Under the pieces are notes generated by a model. It was given only the letters and a program-made list of their open reading frames with translations, was not told where the DNA came from and did no database searches. Shown here in pieces: positions 49,991 through 58,750 of a stretch of 64,000 nt of DNA (within the stretch, counting starts at the first letter, position 1; each line of letters starts with the position of its first letter). This DNA is from CAWFXC01 sp963819735 (lineage in GTDB: Bacteria; Actinomycetota; Acidimicrobiia; IMCC26256; DASPTH01): NCBI GenBank assembly GCA_963819735.1, contig CAWFXC010000001.1, forward strand, positions 2,046,001-2,110,000, written 5' to 3'. Made by a program: the position numbers and the translations under genes.

Positions 49991-51373
49991 TCAGCCCCCC
50001 GGAGCCGACGAGGGTGTCGTGACGGGGGCGGAGGTGGTGTCGAGCCCGAGATCGGCGCACGACGCCACGACGTCGAAGGGGTACGGGTCGACCGCGAGCG
50101 TCACCGGCTTGGTCGGGTCGGTGCGGCACGACGCCTTCGCGACGGTGACCGAAGGCCCCCACTCGGGTCCCTTCGAGCGGGGCGTCATTTCGCGGAAGCC
50201 CACCGCCGCGACAACGGCGAACTGCACGACGATCACGCCGGTCACCACCTGGCGGGTCGTGTTCCGGAGCCGGCTTCCCGACAACATCACGAACAGTCCA
50301 CTGGTGAGCAGCCACACCGAGAGCGTCGTGTACCTCGTGGAGATCGGGTGGTACGCCATATCGGAGAACAGTCGGAGGCCGACCGTGCTGCGGTCGTAGA
50401 CCGGTGCGACGTACAGCAGGATCGAGTAGCCGAGGGTCAGGAGACCGAAGAGGCGTTGCGCGCCGACGCTGCGCACCGCGAGGAACGCGACGAGCACCAC
50501 GAGCAGCACGCCGCCGAGGATCGCGATTCCCCAGCCGATCGAATCCCAGACGTCGGGGAGCCAGTGCTCGCCGACCAGCGCCGATCCGGTGACCCGCACG
50601 AGGTAGATCCCGGGGAGGTCGGCAAGGTGGCTCGTACTGCTCGGCGTGGTGTCGGTGGCGGTGAAGATGACTCCGACCTGGATCGCGATGCCGACCATGA
50701 ACACGGCGCCGACGATCGCGGTCGGCCGGTCGCGCCGGCGCCAGAGCAGGTAGAGCGCGACCGGTACGTACAGGAGCGCCAGCCCGTTGCTGGTGGCGGC
50801 GAAGAACGCGACGATCGACGCGATCACGATGTCGCGTGCGCGACGCGGGTGGAAGAGCAGTGCCCACCAGCCCGCGAAGAGAACGGCCCACAGCGAGTTG
50901 ACCCCGTTCGCGGTCTGCTCGAGGACGAGGGCGGGGATCAGCGGCACGTTGAGCGCAAGGACGGCGCGCAGGACGCGCGAGCTGATCAGTTGCGCGCTGA
51001 AGTGCCAGACCGCAAGGGCGGCGAGGCTGGTGACGAGCGCGCCGGCGACCGCGTAGTAGACGGCGACGTCACCGATCGGGATCTGGTGCGCGAGCAGCCC
51101 GAGCAGGCGGGGATGCAGTTGGAGGTAGCCCGCGTACCCCTGGAAGATGTTGCCGATCCCGCGGGTCTGGCTGAAGTAGACGGACCCGTCCTCCGCCCAC
51201 ACCGTGCGCCACGAGGCAACGCCCGCCTGGCGGAACAGTTGCGCGGCCGTGAGCGCGGCGACGAACGACACGCCGAGGGTCCAGGCCAGAAGGAGCGCGC
51301 CGCGGGGCCGGGACGAGTGTTCGCGCGCGGGTGCCGGTCGGCCACCGGCGACCGCCGCCGTGGTCGGCGTCAC
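49991..51373 (-). CDS. Polytopic GT-C-like membrane protein (family A, copy 2)
   Basis: 460 aa, around ten TM helices, paralogous to the gene at 43813. Shared blocks: QLFRQAGVASWRTVWAEDGS (acidic W-A-E-D-G), IFQGYAGYLQLHPRLLGLLA, SSRVLRAVLALNVPLIPALV, AFFAATSNGLALLYVPVALY and TLGYSILLYVAPVYDRST. The C-terminal 70 residues are extracytoplasmic and Thr/Pro-rich at the end (APVTTPSSAPGG). The N-terminal 30 residues are cytosolic. It is 12 bp downstream of the polytopic gene at 51386, on the same strand, so it probably belongs to the rmlACB-GT2 transcript. Confidence 0.79.
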   Translation of the reverse strand: MTPTTAAVAGGRPAPAREHSSRPRGALLLAWTLGVSFVAALTAAQLFRQAGVASWRTVWAEDGSVYFSQTRGIGNIFQGYAGYLQLHPRLLGLLAHQIPIGDVAVYYAVAGALVTSLAALAVWHFSAQLISSRVLRAVLALNVPLIPALVLEQTANGVNSLWAVLFAGWWALLFHPRRARDIVIASIVAFFAATSNGLALLYVPVALYLLWRRRDRPTAIVGAVFMVGIAIQVGVIFTATDTTPSSTSHLADLPGIYLVRVTGSALVGEHWLPDVWDSIGWGIAILGGVLLVVLVAFLAVRSVGAQRLFGLLTLGYSILLYVAPVYDRSTVGLRLFSDMAYHPISTRYTTLSVWLLTSGLFVMLSGSRLRNTTRQVVTGVIVVQFAVVAAVGFREMTPRSKGPEWGPSVTVAKASCRTDPTKPVTLAVDPYPFDVVASCADLGLDTTSAPVTTPSSAPGG

Positions 51374-51385
51374 AGGACCCCGACC

Positions 51386-53116
51386 CTACCGGGGTCCGGC
51401 CAGGGCTTCGCGGCGCGGGATCGGTTCCGGACTCCGCATCGCCGGCGGTCGGCGTATCAGCACGAAGATCAGCGCCACCATGGGCGCGGCCCACAGGACC
51501 GCGGCCACGCCGATCCCGGCGATTCCGGCCCCGCCCCGCTCGGCGAAGAGTCCCCACCACACGACCGACCCGGCTTCGACCGCGGCGACGATCGCGGCTA
51601 CCAGCGCGAGCCAACGCGGGGCGGCGACGAATCCTCCGGCCGCCACCACGATCAACACGCCCGCGGTGGGTTGCAGCAGGGCCGCGCCGAGGCCCTGGGG
51701 GTCGATCCCCCAGAACAACACCGCGAGTGCGAGCGGCCCGACGAGCATCCAGATCCATTCCACCCGCGACGAGCGGTACCACGCCCGCAAGCCGAAGAAC
51801 GCGATCGGTATCAGCGCGAACAGCAGCATCCCGCCGAGCGTGCGGTCGTGCACCGTGAACCACGCCTCCCGGCCCGAGATGAATTGCGTGGGCGCGGCGA
51901 GGAAGTTCCGCCGCATGTCGAACGGCCAGATCGTGTCGACGATCATGTCGAGCCTCACGTGGAGCGCGTGACCGAGACCGAGGTTCGTGAACGACCGCCA
52001 CGCATTGCCGAACTCGTGGCGCAGGTTGTTCGGATTCGTCATCGTGTAGCCGAGGGGGTAGGTCAGCATGCGCGAGGGGTGCGCGTAGGCCGTCGTCCAG
52101 AGCTGCCACGGAAGGAGGGTCGCCACCAGGACCCCGAGGGCTGCCAGCCCCCGGCGCGGCGCTCGGAGGAGGGCCACGAGCAGCGAAGGGATCACGAAGA
52201 TCGCCGCGAGCGGGTGGGCGAGGTAGGCGAGCCCTGCAGTGCCGCCGATCAACAGTGGGTGCCGGCGTTCGCGGACGAACGCGTAGTTCAAGAGCACGAA
52301 GAACGCGGCGAGCATCTTCGGCCACGTGAAGAACACGTGCGTGAACACGAACGGGTTCGATGCCGCGAGCAGGCCGGCGATCAACGCAGCGCGCCGGCCG
52401 AAGATCGAGAGTGCCAGCCGCCCGATGCCGACGACCACGAGCGCGTTGAGGAGCACCAGCACGAGGTGCACCTGCCAGTACCCGAGGTCGTCGTTGACCT
52501 TCGGCCGAAGCTTTTCGGGCGGGAGCAACTGCAGCGCGGTGCGAGGCAAGGTGTCGCCCGCGCCCGCGGTGAGCGACGCGGTGACTGCGCCCGCGAGTGG
52601 CGTGCGGTCGGCGAAGTCCCAGAAGCCGTAGAAGTTGTTGACGACCGGGTTGATCCGGTTCTGCAGGAGTTGGGTGGCGGTCACCGGGAACAGGTTGTCG
52701 GGCGGCAGGTTCGTCACCCGGGCGCTGAGGATCGAGCCCGGGTACGCCACGGTGTCGGGCGGGTCGCCCTGCACGGTGCCGAACGCCGCGACCGCGAGGA
52801 AGCAGCACGCCACCGGCACGAGGAGGATCCAAGACCTGCGCCCGCACTCGATCACCGAGCCGCGCACCGCGGGTCGTCCGAGTAGTACCAGAGCGCCGAC
52901 CGTCCAGGCCACCAGGCCGAGGGTCGACTGGGTCGCGAAGTTCCATGGCACCACCAGTGCGGTGGCGGTCAGCGCGGCGAAGAACAGGATCGCGACGACG
53001 GGTGCGAGCGCGACCCGGTCGTCGGGCGAGAGCTTTCGCGGCAGCGCGCACGTCCAGACCACCGCCGCGCCGAGGAAGACGAAAAGCAGCGCGACGGCCG
53101 CGGCCAGCGTCAGCAC
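51386..53116 (-). CDS. Large polytopic membrane protein, GT-C/PMT-like
   Basis: 576 aa from GTG 53116, whose first bases overlap the end of the upstream GT2. About 13 TM helices (VLTLAAAVALLFVFLGAAVV, LVLVLLNALVVVGIGRLALS, ALIAGLLAASNPFVFTHVFF, GLAYLAHPLAAIFVIPSLLV). The first large loop holds TVQGDPPDTVAYPGSILSA and PDNLFPVTATQLLQNRINPV, the place where GT-C enzymes bind the polyprenyl donor. No family name can be given with certainty. The frame is open far upstream because of the high GC, but only the part after 53116 looks like protein. It follows rmlB-GT2 in the same direction. Confidence 0.76.
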   Translation of the reverse strand: MLTLAAAVALLFVFLGAAVVWTCALPRKLSPDDRVALAPVVAILFFAALTATALVVPWNFATQSTLGLVAWTVGALVLLGRPAVRGSVIECGRRSWILLVPVACCFLAVAAFGTVQGDPPDTVAYPGSILSARVTNLPPDNLFPVTATQLLQNRINPVVNNFYGFWDFADRTPLAGAVTASLTAGAGDTLPRTALQLLPPEKLRPKVNDDLGYWQVHLVLVLLNALVVVGIGRLALSIFGRRAALIAGLLAASNPFVFTHVFFTWPKMLAAFFVLLNYAFVRERRHPLLIGGTAGLAYLAHPLAAIFVIPSLLVALLRAPRRGLAALGVLVATLLPWQLWTTAYAHPSRMLTYPLGYTMTNPNNLRHEFGNAWRSFTNLGLGHALHVRLDMIVDTIWPFDMRRNFLAAPTQFISGREAWFTVHDRTLGGMLLFALIPIAFFGLRAWYRSSRVEWIWMLVGPLALAVLFWGIDPQGLGAALLQPTAGVLIVVAAGGFVAAPRWLALVAAIVAAVEAGSVVWWGLFAERGGAGIAGIGVAAVLWAAPMVALIFVLIRRPPAMRSPEPIPRREALAGPR

Positions 53117-54408
53117 TCGCGTGTCCGACGATCGCGCACCGTGTCGGGCAGCATCCGCGCGAAACCGCCGAACGCCCGGAGTCGATCCTGCACCACCTGC
53201 CCGCGCGGCGCGCGACCCGACAGCGCCGGCGCGACGAGATCCCGGCGCGCGTACGACCCGGTGACGAGCAGCGAACGAACGGCGGCCTTCGCGACGTCGG
53301 TGGCGGGCGCGTGACGCGCCAGCACGATCAGGTGGTTGCGTTCGTCGTAGTAGCGCTTGAACGCAGAGCCGTCGACGCTCGATGCCGCGTGCACGTGGCG
53401 GATCACCGATATCGGTACCGTTCGGTACCGCCACCCCCGTTCTGCGCCCCGCCACGACAGCTCGACGTCTTCGTAGTAGAGGAACAGGCGCTCGTCGAAG
53501 AGGCCGACGTCGTCGAGGTAGGCGCGCGGCATGAGGACCGCGCCGCCGCACCACGCGAACACGTCGACCGGATCGTCGTACTGCCCGCGGTCGGGTTCGA
53601 GGTAGCCGCGGTCGGCGCCGTAGCCGTCGGCGGTGAGCACGGTGCCGACGTTGTTGATCACATCGACGGGCATGCCGGCGAGCCGGGTACTGATCCAACG
53701 CGGGGTCGAGTCGACCACGTGCTGAACGAGGTGCGACGCCGCCCGCAACTCCACCTTGGTGGGTCGTTCCGCCGAGAGGAGCAGTGAGCACGAGCCCGCG
53801 GCCGCCGGTCCCACCGGCACGCGCACGTGGGCGACGCCCGCCGACCACTGCGGCGGTGCGACGCCGGTCGATCGGGCGTGGGGTTCGGCACCCCAGAAGC
53901 CGTCGCGCAACTGCGCGCGGTTCCAGACGTCGACGTCGTCGACCCGGGCGCCTGCGAGCAGGACCCCCAGGTCGCGCCGATCGCCCCGGCCGGGCCGGAC
54001 GGTCTCGGCCCGGAGCTCGATCTCCTCGAACTTCCCCGCGAACAGGATCTTGGGGCAGGCCGCGCCGAGCGCGGGATCGCCGTCGAGCGCGGCAACCAAC
54101 GGCGCGAGCCAACCCGGGTCGACGGTGGCGTCGTTGTTGACGAGCGCGATCGCGTCGACACCGGTGAGCCCGCGGATCCCGAGGTTGCACGCGGCGCCGA
54201 ACCCGCCGTTGACCGGGCTCTCGATCACCTCCACCGCGGGGAGCTCGGCGCGCACGCGGGCGACGACGCCGTCGGTGGACGCGTTGTCGACCAATACCAC
54301 CCGGAGCCGGGCGGCCGGCCAGTCGGTGCGCCCGAGACTGCGCAGACAGTCGAGCGTGAGGTCGCCGCCGTTGAAGTTGACGACGACCACGCCCACGGTG
54401 TCGATCAC
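53110..54408 (-). CDS. GT2-family glycosyltransferase (rhamnosyltransferase-like, WbbL type)
   Basis: 432 aa. GT-A fold: DTVGVVVVNFNGGDLTLDCL, VVLVDNASTDGVVARVRAEL, NGGFGAACNLGIRGLTGVDA, ALVNNDATVDPGWLAPLVAA, and VFAWCGGAVLMPRAYLDDVG followed by LFDERLFLYYEDVELSWRGA. The insertion between about 140 and 270 is longer than in ordinary WbbL (it includes a Trp-rich WNRAQLRDGFWGAE stretch). It is transcribed with rmlA-rmlC-rmlB, the enzymes that make dTDP-L-rhamnose, so a rhamnosyltransferase using that donor is the best guess. It ends with REC, overlapping the next start. Confidence 0.89.
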   Translation of the reverse strand: MIDTVGVVVVNFNGGDLTLDCLRSLGRTDWPAARLRVVLVDNASTDGVVARVRAELPAVEVIESPVNGGFGAACNLGIRGLTGVDAIALVNNDATVDPGWLAPLVAALDGDPALGAACPKILFAGKFEEIELRAETVRPGRGDRRDLGVLLAGARVDDVDVWNRAQLRDGFWGAEPHARSTGVAPPQWSAGVAHVRVPVGPAAAGSCSLLLSAERPTKVELRAASHLVQHVVDSTPRWISTRLAGMPVDVINNVGTVLTADGYGADRGYLEPDRGQYDDPVDVFAWCGGAVLMPRAYLDDVGLFDERLFLYYEDVELSWRGAERGWRYRTVPISVIRHVHAASSVDGSAFKRYYDERNHLIVLARHAPATDVAKAAVRSLLVTGSYARRDLVAPALSGRAPRGQVVQDRLRAFGGFARMLPDTVRDRRTREC

Positions 54409-54418
54409 CGCGACAGTC

Positions 54419-55390
54419 TTACGCGTCGCGCTGCTTCAGCGGTTCCCACCACCACCGGTTCTCGCGGTACCAGTCGACGGTGGCAACAAGTGCTTCGTCG
54501 AGCGTGCGCTGCCGCCGCCACCCGAGCGCGGTGACCTTTGCGATGTCGACCGAGTAGCGGCGGTCGTGACCGAGGCGGTCGGTGACGTAGTCGACCATCT
54601 CCTCGCCGACCCCGAACTGTGCGAGCAGCTTGTCGACCAGTACCCGGTTGGGGGTCTCGTTCCCGGCGCCGATGTTGTAGATCTCGCCCGGCTCGCCCCG
54701 GTCGAGCACCAACTGCACGCCGGCACAGTGATCGTCGACGTAGATCCAGTCGCGTTCGTTCAGGCCGTCGCCGTAGAGCGGGATCGACCGACCATCGAGG
54801 AGGTTGGTCGTGAACAGCGGGATCGCTTTCTCGGGGAATTGGTAGGGACCGAAGTTGTTGGTGCAGCGGGTCACGAGCACCGGGAGCCCGTAGGTGTGGT
54901 GGTAGGACAGCGCGATGAGATCGGACCCGGCCTTCGACGCGGAGTACGGCGACCGAGGTTCGAGCGGATCGGTCTCCTTGGACGAGCCCTGCTCGACCGA
55001 GCCGTAGACCTCGTCGGTGCCGATGTGCACGACGCGCCCGATCTCGAGTCGGCGCGCCGTCTCCATCACGACGTTGGTGCCGAAGCAGTTGGTGTTGATG
55101 AAGTCGTCGGGCCCGACGATCGAGCGGTCGACGTGGCTCTCGGCCGCGAAGTGCACCACCGCGTCGTGCCCCTGCATCGCGTCCTCGAGCGTGCCCGGGT
55201 CGCAGATGTTGCCCTTCACGAAGCGGTACCGCGGGTCGTCGTCGACGTCGCGGAGGGTCGACAGGTTGCCCGCGTAGGTGAGCGCGTCGTACACCGTGAC
55301 TTCGTCGTCGGTGGTGGCGAGCACGTGCCGCACGTAGTTCGATCCGATGAAGCCGGCGCCCCCCGTGACCAGGATCTTGCGTGGGCTCAC
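54419..55390 (-). CDS. rmlB: dTDP-glucose 4,6-dehydratase
   Basis: 323 aa from GTG 55390, which overlaps the rmlC stop (GTGA). Second step of dTDP-L-rhamnose synthesis. Seen: KILVTGGAGFIGSNYVRHVL, VHFAAESHVDRSIVGPDDFI, VHIGTDEVYGSVEQGSSKET with the Asp-Glu pair after Thr, catalytic YSASKAGSD in SPYSASKAGSDLIALSYHHT, then VTRCTNNFGPYQFPEKAIPL and GDGLNERDWIYVDDHCAGVQ. All are textbook RmlB. Frame continues upstream to 55405, but GTG 55390 gives the normal N-terminus and the operon-like overlap. Confidence 0.96.
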   Translation of the reverse strand: MSPRKILVTGGAGFIGSNYVRHVLATTDDEVTVYDALTYAGNLSTLRDVDDDPRYRFVKGNICDPGTLEDAMQGHDAVVHFAAESHVDRSIVGPDDFINTNCFGTNVVMETARRLEIGRVVHIGTDEVYGSVEQGSSKETDPLEPRSPYSASKAGSDLIALSYHHTYGLPVLVTRCTNNFGPYQFPEKAIPLFTTNLLDGRSIPLYGDGLNERDWIYVDDHCAGVQLVLDRGEPGEIYNIGAGNETPNRVLVDKLLAQFGVGEEMVDYVTDRLGHDRRYSVDIAKVTALGWRRQRTLDEALVATVDWYRENRWWWEPLKQRDA

Positions 55391-55953
55391 GGGCGGAGGC
55401 CCCAATAGGGCTGGCGCCCGGGCGGGAGGGCATCACGGCCGGGGTTCTGCTGGTCGCGGGCCGACAGCGTCGGCGACTCGACGCCCCAGTCGACGGTGAC
55501 CGCCGGATCGTTCCACGCCACCCCGAGCTCGTCCTCGGGGTTGTAGTAGCTGTCGACGAGATACGTGATGACCATGTCGCTGAGGGCGGCGAAGCCGTGG
55601 GCGACCCCGGGCGGGATGAAGACGCCACGGTGGTCATGGGTGCCGTCGGGGCGCTGCCCGAGGTCGATGGCGAGAGTGGCGCGGTCGGTCGGGGAGCCGG
55701 TGCGCAGGTCGTGGAGCACCACCCGGGCGGTTCCCATCGGCACGTACCAGTAGTCGGCCTGGTGGAGGTGGTAGTGCAGGCCGACGACGGCGCCCTGCTG
55801 GCGGTTGCCGCGATTGCCCTGGACCATCTCCCGGCCCTGGGGGAACCACTCGCGCCGGTACGTCTCGATGAAGATCCCGCGCTCGTCGCCGTGGATCGCG
55901 GGTTCCACCACATAAACGCCGGCGATCCCGTCGGACTCGGAGATCGTGGCCAT
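55387..55953 (-). CDS. rmlC: dTDP-4-dehydrorhamnose 3,5-epimerase (RmlC)
   Basis: 188 aa. Cupin fold: GIAGVYVVEPAIHGDERGIF, GREMVQGNRGNRQQGAVVGL then HYHLHQADYWYVPMGTARVV, HDHRGVFIPPGVAHGFAALS and DSYYNPEDELGVAWNDP. The catalytic pair is in place: His in the LHYHLHQADY strand, and Tyr in YLVDSYYNPEDE. Third step of dTDP-rhamnose synthesis. Start ATG 55953 overlaps the rmlA stop by one base (TGATG). rmlD, the last enzyme, is not in this window. Confidence 0.95.
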   Translation of the reverse strand: MATISESDGIAGVYVVEPAIHGDERGIFIETYRREWFPQGREMVQGNRGNRQQGAVVGLHYHLHQADYWYVPMGTARVVLHDLRTGSPTDRATLAIDLGQRPDGTHDHRGVFIPPGVAHGFAALSDMVITYLVDSYYNPEDELGVAWNDPAVTVDWGVESPTLSARDQQNPGRDALPPGRQPYWGLRP

Positions 55954-57047
55954 CAGGCGAGCTCCACCCGTGAGTGGTCACCGACCATGAGGCGGGTGGC
56001 GCGCGGCGTCTCCCCGGACCGCACGACCTCGACCTGCTTGCCGATGAGCGAATCGGTGAGGCGCGTCACCGACGCGACCCGGCTGTGATCGAGCAGCACC
56101 GAGTGTTCGATCTCGGAGTCGGTGATCTCGCAATCGGCCGCGACCGACGTGAACGGTCCGATGTAGCTGTGCACGACGCGCGTGCGTTCACCGATGATGG
56201 CGGGGCCGCGCACCGTCGAGCCGATGATCTCCGCGCCGGCTTCGATCACGACGCGCCCTTCGATCCGCGACTCCGCGTCGACGGTGCCGTCGATGCGCGC
56301 GGTGAGAGTCTCGAGCACGAGACGGTTGCTCTCGAGCAGCGGATCTTTCTTGCCGGTGTCGATCCACCACCCCGCGAGGATCTCGTGGCGCACACGGGAA
56401 CCGTGGTCGATGAGCCATTGGATGGCGTCGGTGATCTCGAGCTCGCCGCGGGCCGACGGTTGGATCGCCCGCACCGCGTCGTGGATGTTCGGGTCGAAGA
56501 GGTACACCCCGACGACCGCGAGATCCGAGGGCGGGTCGGCGGGCTTCTCGATGAGTTGGGCGACTTCGCCGTCGGCGCCGATCACCGCAACACCCGACTG
56601 GCGCGGATCGTCGACGTGGGCAAGGAGGATCTGGGCCGAGAGGACCCGGCCGTCGGCCCCTGCGCCGCGCGCGCGCTCGCTGTCGAACGCGTCGACGAAC
56701 TCCTTGAGCCCCTGTTGGAGCATGTTGTCGCCGAGGTACATGACGAAGTCGTCGTCACCGAGGAAGTCGCGGGCGATCAGGACGCAGTGCGCGAGGCCGA
56801 GCGGCGCGTCCTGGCGGATGTACGTGACTTCGACGCCCCAGCGCGAGCCGTCGGCGACCGCGGCGATGATCTCGTCGGCGGTGTCGCCCACGATGATCCC
56901 GATCTCCTTGATCCCGGCTTCGACCATGTCTTCGATGCCGTAGAAGAGGATCGGCTTGTTGGCGACGGGTACGAGCTGTTTTGCGCTCGTGTGGGTGATC
57001 GGTCGCAGTCGGGTACCGGCGCCACCGGACAGGATCAGGCCCTTCAT
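55953..57047 (-). CDS. rmlA: Glucose-1-phosphate thymidylyltransferase, long form
   Basis: 364 aa, the first step of dTDP-L-rhamnose synthesis. N-terminal nucleotidyltransferase: MKGLILSGGAGTRLRPITHT, SAKQLVPVANKPILFYGIED, VGVEVTYIRQDAPLGLAHCV in similar form, and DDFVMYLGDNMLQQGLKEFV with the metal Asp. About 70 residues longer than the classic RmlA: a C-terminal left-handed helix of hexapeptide repeats (IEGRVVIEAGAEIIGSTVRG, IIGERTRVVHSYIGPFTSVA) marks the long subgroup common in actinobacteria and archaea. First gene of the rml operon on this strand, 81 bp from the divergent protease gene. Confidence 0.94.
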   Translation of the reverse strand: MKGLILSGGAGTRLRPITHTSAKQLVPVANKPILFYGIEDMVEAGIKEIGIIVGDTADEIIAAVADGSRWGVEVTYIRQDAPLGLAHCVLIARDFLGDDDFVMYLGDNMLQQGLKEFVDAFDSERARGAGADGRVLSAQILLAHVDDPRQSGVAVIGADGEVAQLIEKPADPPSDLAVVGVYLFDPNIHDAVRAIQPSARGELEITDAIQWLIDHGSRVRHEILAGWWIDTGKKDPLLESNRLVLETLTARIDGTVDAESRIEGRVVIEAGAEIIGSTVRGPAIIGERTRVVHSYIGPFTSVAADCEITDSEIEHSVLLDHSRVASVTRLTDSLIGKQVEVVRSGETPRATRLMVGDHSRVELA

Positions 57048-57128
57048 CGTCGGAGCATCGTAGAGGACCCACCGCCCCGTTACCTCATGGGCCGTTCAGG
57101 GGAACCTTTCCCGCGCCGATAACGTGAG

Positions 57129-58691
57129 ATGGGCATGAATCGGGGCCTCGCCGCCGTGCGTCTCCGCAGTGCAGCCGCCAAGACCTCCACCGCGGTGCTC
57201 ACTGCGTTGCTCGTTGCCGGGCTGACGGTGGCCGGGTTCGTCGGCTTCCTCGGACTCGCACCGATCCCCAGCGCGGCGGCGGATACCGCCAAGTGGGATC
57301 CGCGGATCGCGCCGATTGCCAAAGAGGTCGAGAAGCTCCGCGGGCTCACGTTCAAGCACACGGTGCCGGTCGAGTTCCTGAGCGAGAAGGCGTTCAACAA
57401 GCGGGTCGCAGTCGACGACGGCAAGCTGTCGAAATCGGAACGCGCGCAGTACAAACAGTCGGCGAGCCAGCTCAGCGCGATCGGGCTCATGAATCATGGA
57501 GTCGACCTCGCGAAGTCGCTGAACTCGTTGCAGACGTCGGGTGTGCTCGCCTACTACAGCCCCGACACGAAGCGCGTCACGGTGCGAGGAACGACGCTCG
57601 ACGTCGCCAAGCGTGTGACGCTCGCGCACGAGCTCACGCACGCGTTGCAGGATCAGTACTTCGATCTCAACAAGTTGCAGGCGGCCGCCGAGAAGGATCA
57701 TTCGTCGTCGGCGCTGAAGGCCCTCGTCGAGGGCGACGCGGTACGCGTGCAGAACGACTACGTGAAGCAGCTCTCGGCGGCTGACCAGAAGGCGTACACG
57801 ACGACCAACGACGCCGCCACCGACAAGGCGAAATCCGGCGTCGACGCCGGTGGCGTACCCGGTGCGGTCGAAGCGCTGTTCGAGTCGCCGTACGACTTCG
57901 GCCCGCTCATGCTCGACGTCGTGATCTCGCAGCAGAAGAAGGCGGGGGTCAACGCATTGTTCCGGAAGCCGCCCACCGCCGACTCTTCGTTCCTCACTCC
58001 GTCGACGCTCTTCGACGGCAGCAGGGTGAAGACGGTCGCGGTACCGAAGTTGGCCGCCGGCGAGAACCGCATCGGCAGCCCGGACTCGTTCGGTCCGTTC
58101 TCCCTCTACCTGATGCTGGCGACCCGCCAGGATCCGGGTGCCGCGCTGACCGTCGCCGACGGTTGGGGTGGCGACAGCATGGTCACCTACAAGTCTGCAC
58201 CCAAGGCCGGTGGCAACACCTGTGTCCGGGTCGCGATGACGGGGCGCACGCCGGCGGCGACGCAGGCGATCGCCGGCGCGCTGGGCCAGTGGGCCGCCGC
58301 GATGCCGGTGGGCAGCGCCGACGTGGCGACGAAGGCGGGCATCGTCACGTTGAGCACCTGCGACGTCGCCGCCGCCCGGCCCGCCGCGACCCACGACGCC
58401 TCCGAGGTGTTGACCGTTGCCGCCAGCCGGGACGCGCTCCTGAGTCAGATCGCCAACGGGGGCGTGCCGATCGCGACCGCCGAGTGCACCGCCACCGGCG
58501 TGGTGCGCGACCCGGCGTTCGCGCCGGTCCTGGCCGCGACCGCGGATGATCAGCTCGACGCCTCTGTGTTGGCGGCGCTCCGGGCCCGGGTCAGCGCGAT
58601 CGCGCTCGGCTGTGCCCGCGGTGCGGGCTCCGGGCAAGTGGGCGCCGGACCGGTCGGCGCCGGACAGTCGGGTTCGGGCAGCCACGCCTGA
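57129..58691 (+). CDS. Secreted HEXXH metalloprotease-like protein
   Basis: 520 aa. A signal sequence is visible: a basic start (MNRGLAAVRLRSAAAK), a hydrophobic run (TAVLTALLVAGLTVAGFVGF) and a likely cleavage near SAAA-DTAK. The catalytic zinc motif is HELTH in RVTLAHELTHALQDQYFDLN at about 165-184, with the third ligand probably the Glu in LKALVEGDAVRVQNDYVKQL 30 residues on, the gluzincin order. The remaining 300 residues are uncharacterised, with a short Gly/Ser-rich tail (GAGSGQVGAGPVGAGQSG). It stands alone on this strand between rmlA and metH. Substrate unknown. Confidence 0.83.
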   Translation: MGMNRGLAAVRLRSAAAKTSTAVLTALLVAGLTVAGFVGFLGLAPIPSAAADTAKWDPRIAPIAKEVEKLRGLTFKHTVPVEFLSEKAFNKRVAVDDGKLSKSERAQYKQSASQLSAIGLMNHGVDLAKSLNSLQTSGVLAYYSPDTKRVTVRGTTLDVAKRVTLAHELTHALQDQYFDLNKLQAAAEKDHSSSALKALVEGDAVRVQNDYVKQLSAADQKAYTTTNDAATDKAKSGVDAGGVPGAVEALFESPYDFGPLMLDVVISQQKKAGVNALFRKPPTADSSFLTPSTLFDGSRVKTVAVPKLAAGENRIGSPDSFGPFSLYLMLATRQDPGAALTVADGWGGDSMVTYKSAPKAGGNTCVRVAMTGRTPAATQAIAGALGQWAAAMPVGSADVATKAGIVTLSTCDVAAARPAATHDASEVLTVAASRDALLSQIANGGVPIATAECTATGVVRDPAFAPVLAATADDQLDASVLAALRARVSAIALGCARGAGSGQVGAGPVGAGQSGSGSHA

Positions 58692-58700
58692 CCCGCTCGG

Positions 58701-58734
58701 GGGCCGGATCTCGCTCCGGGCCTGGCCCCGGCCC
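58701..58734. terminator. Inverted repeat between convergent protease and metH
   Basis: gggccgg (58701-58707) pairs with ccggccc (58728-58734) around a 20-nt loop that can fold further. In the 59-bp gap between two convergent genes it could end both transcripts. No T-run. Confidence 0.35.
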
Positions 58735-58750
58735 TTCGCACGTCGCCCGA

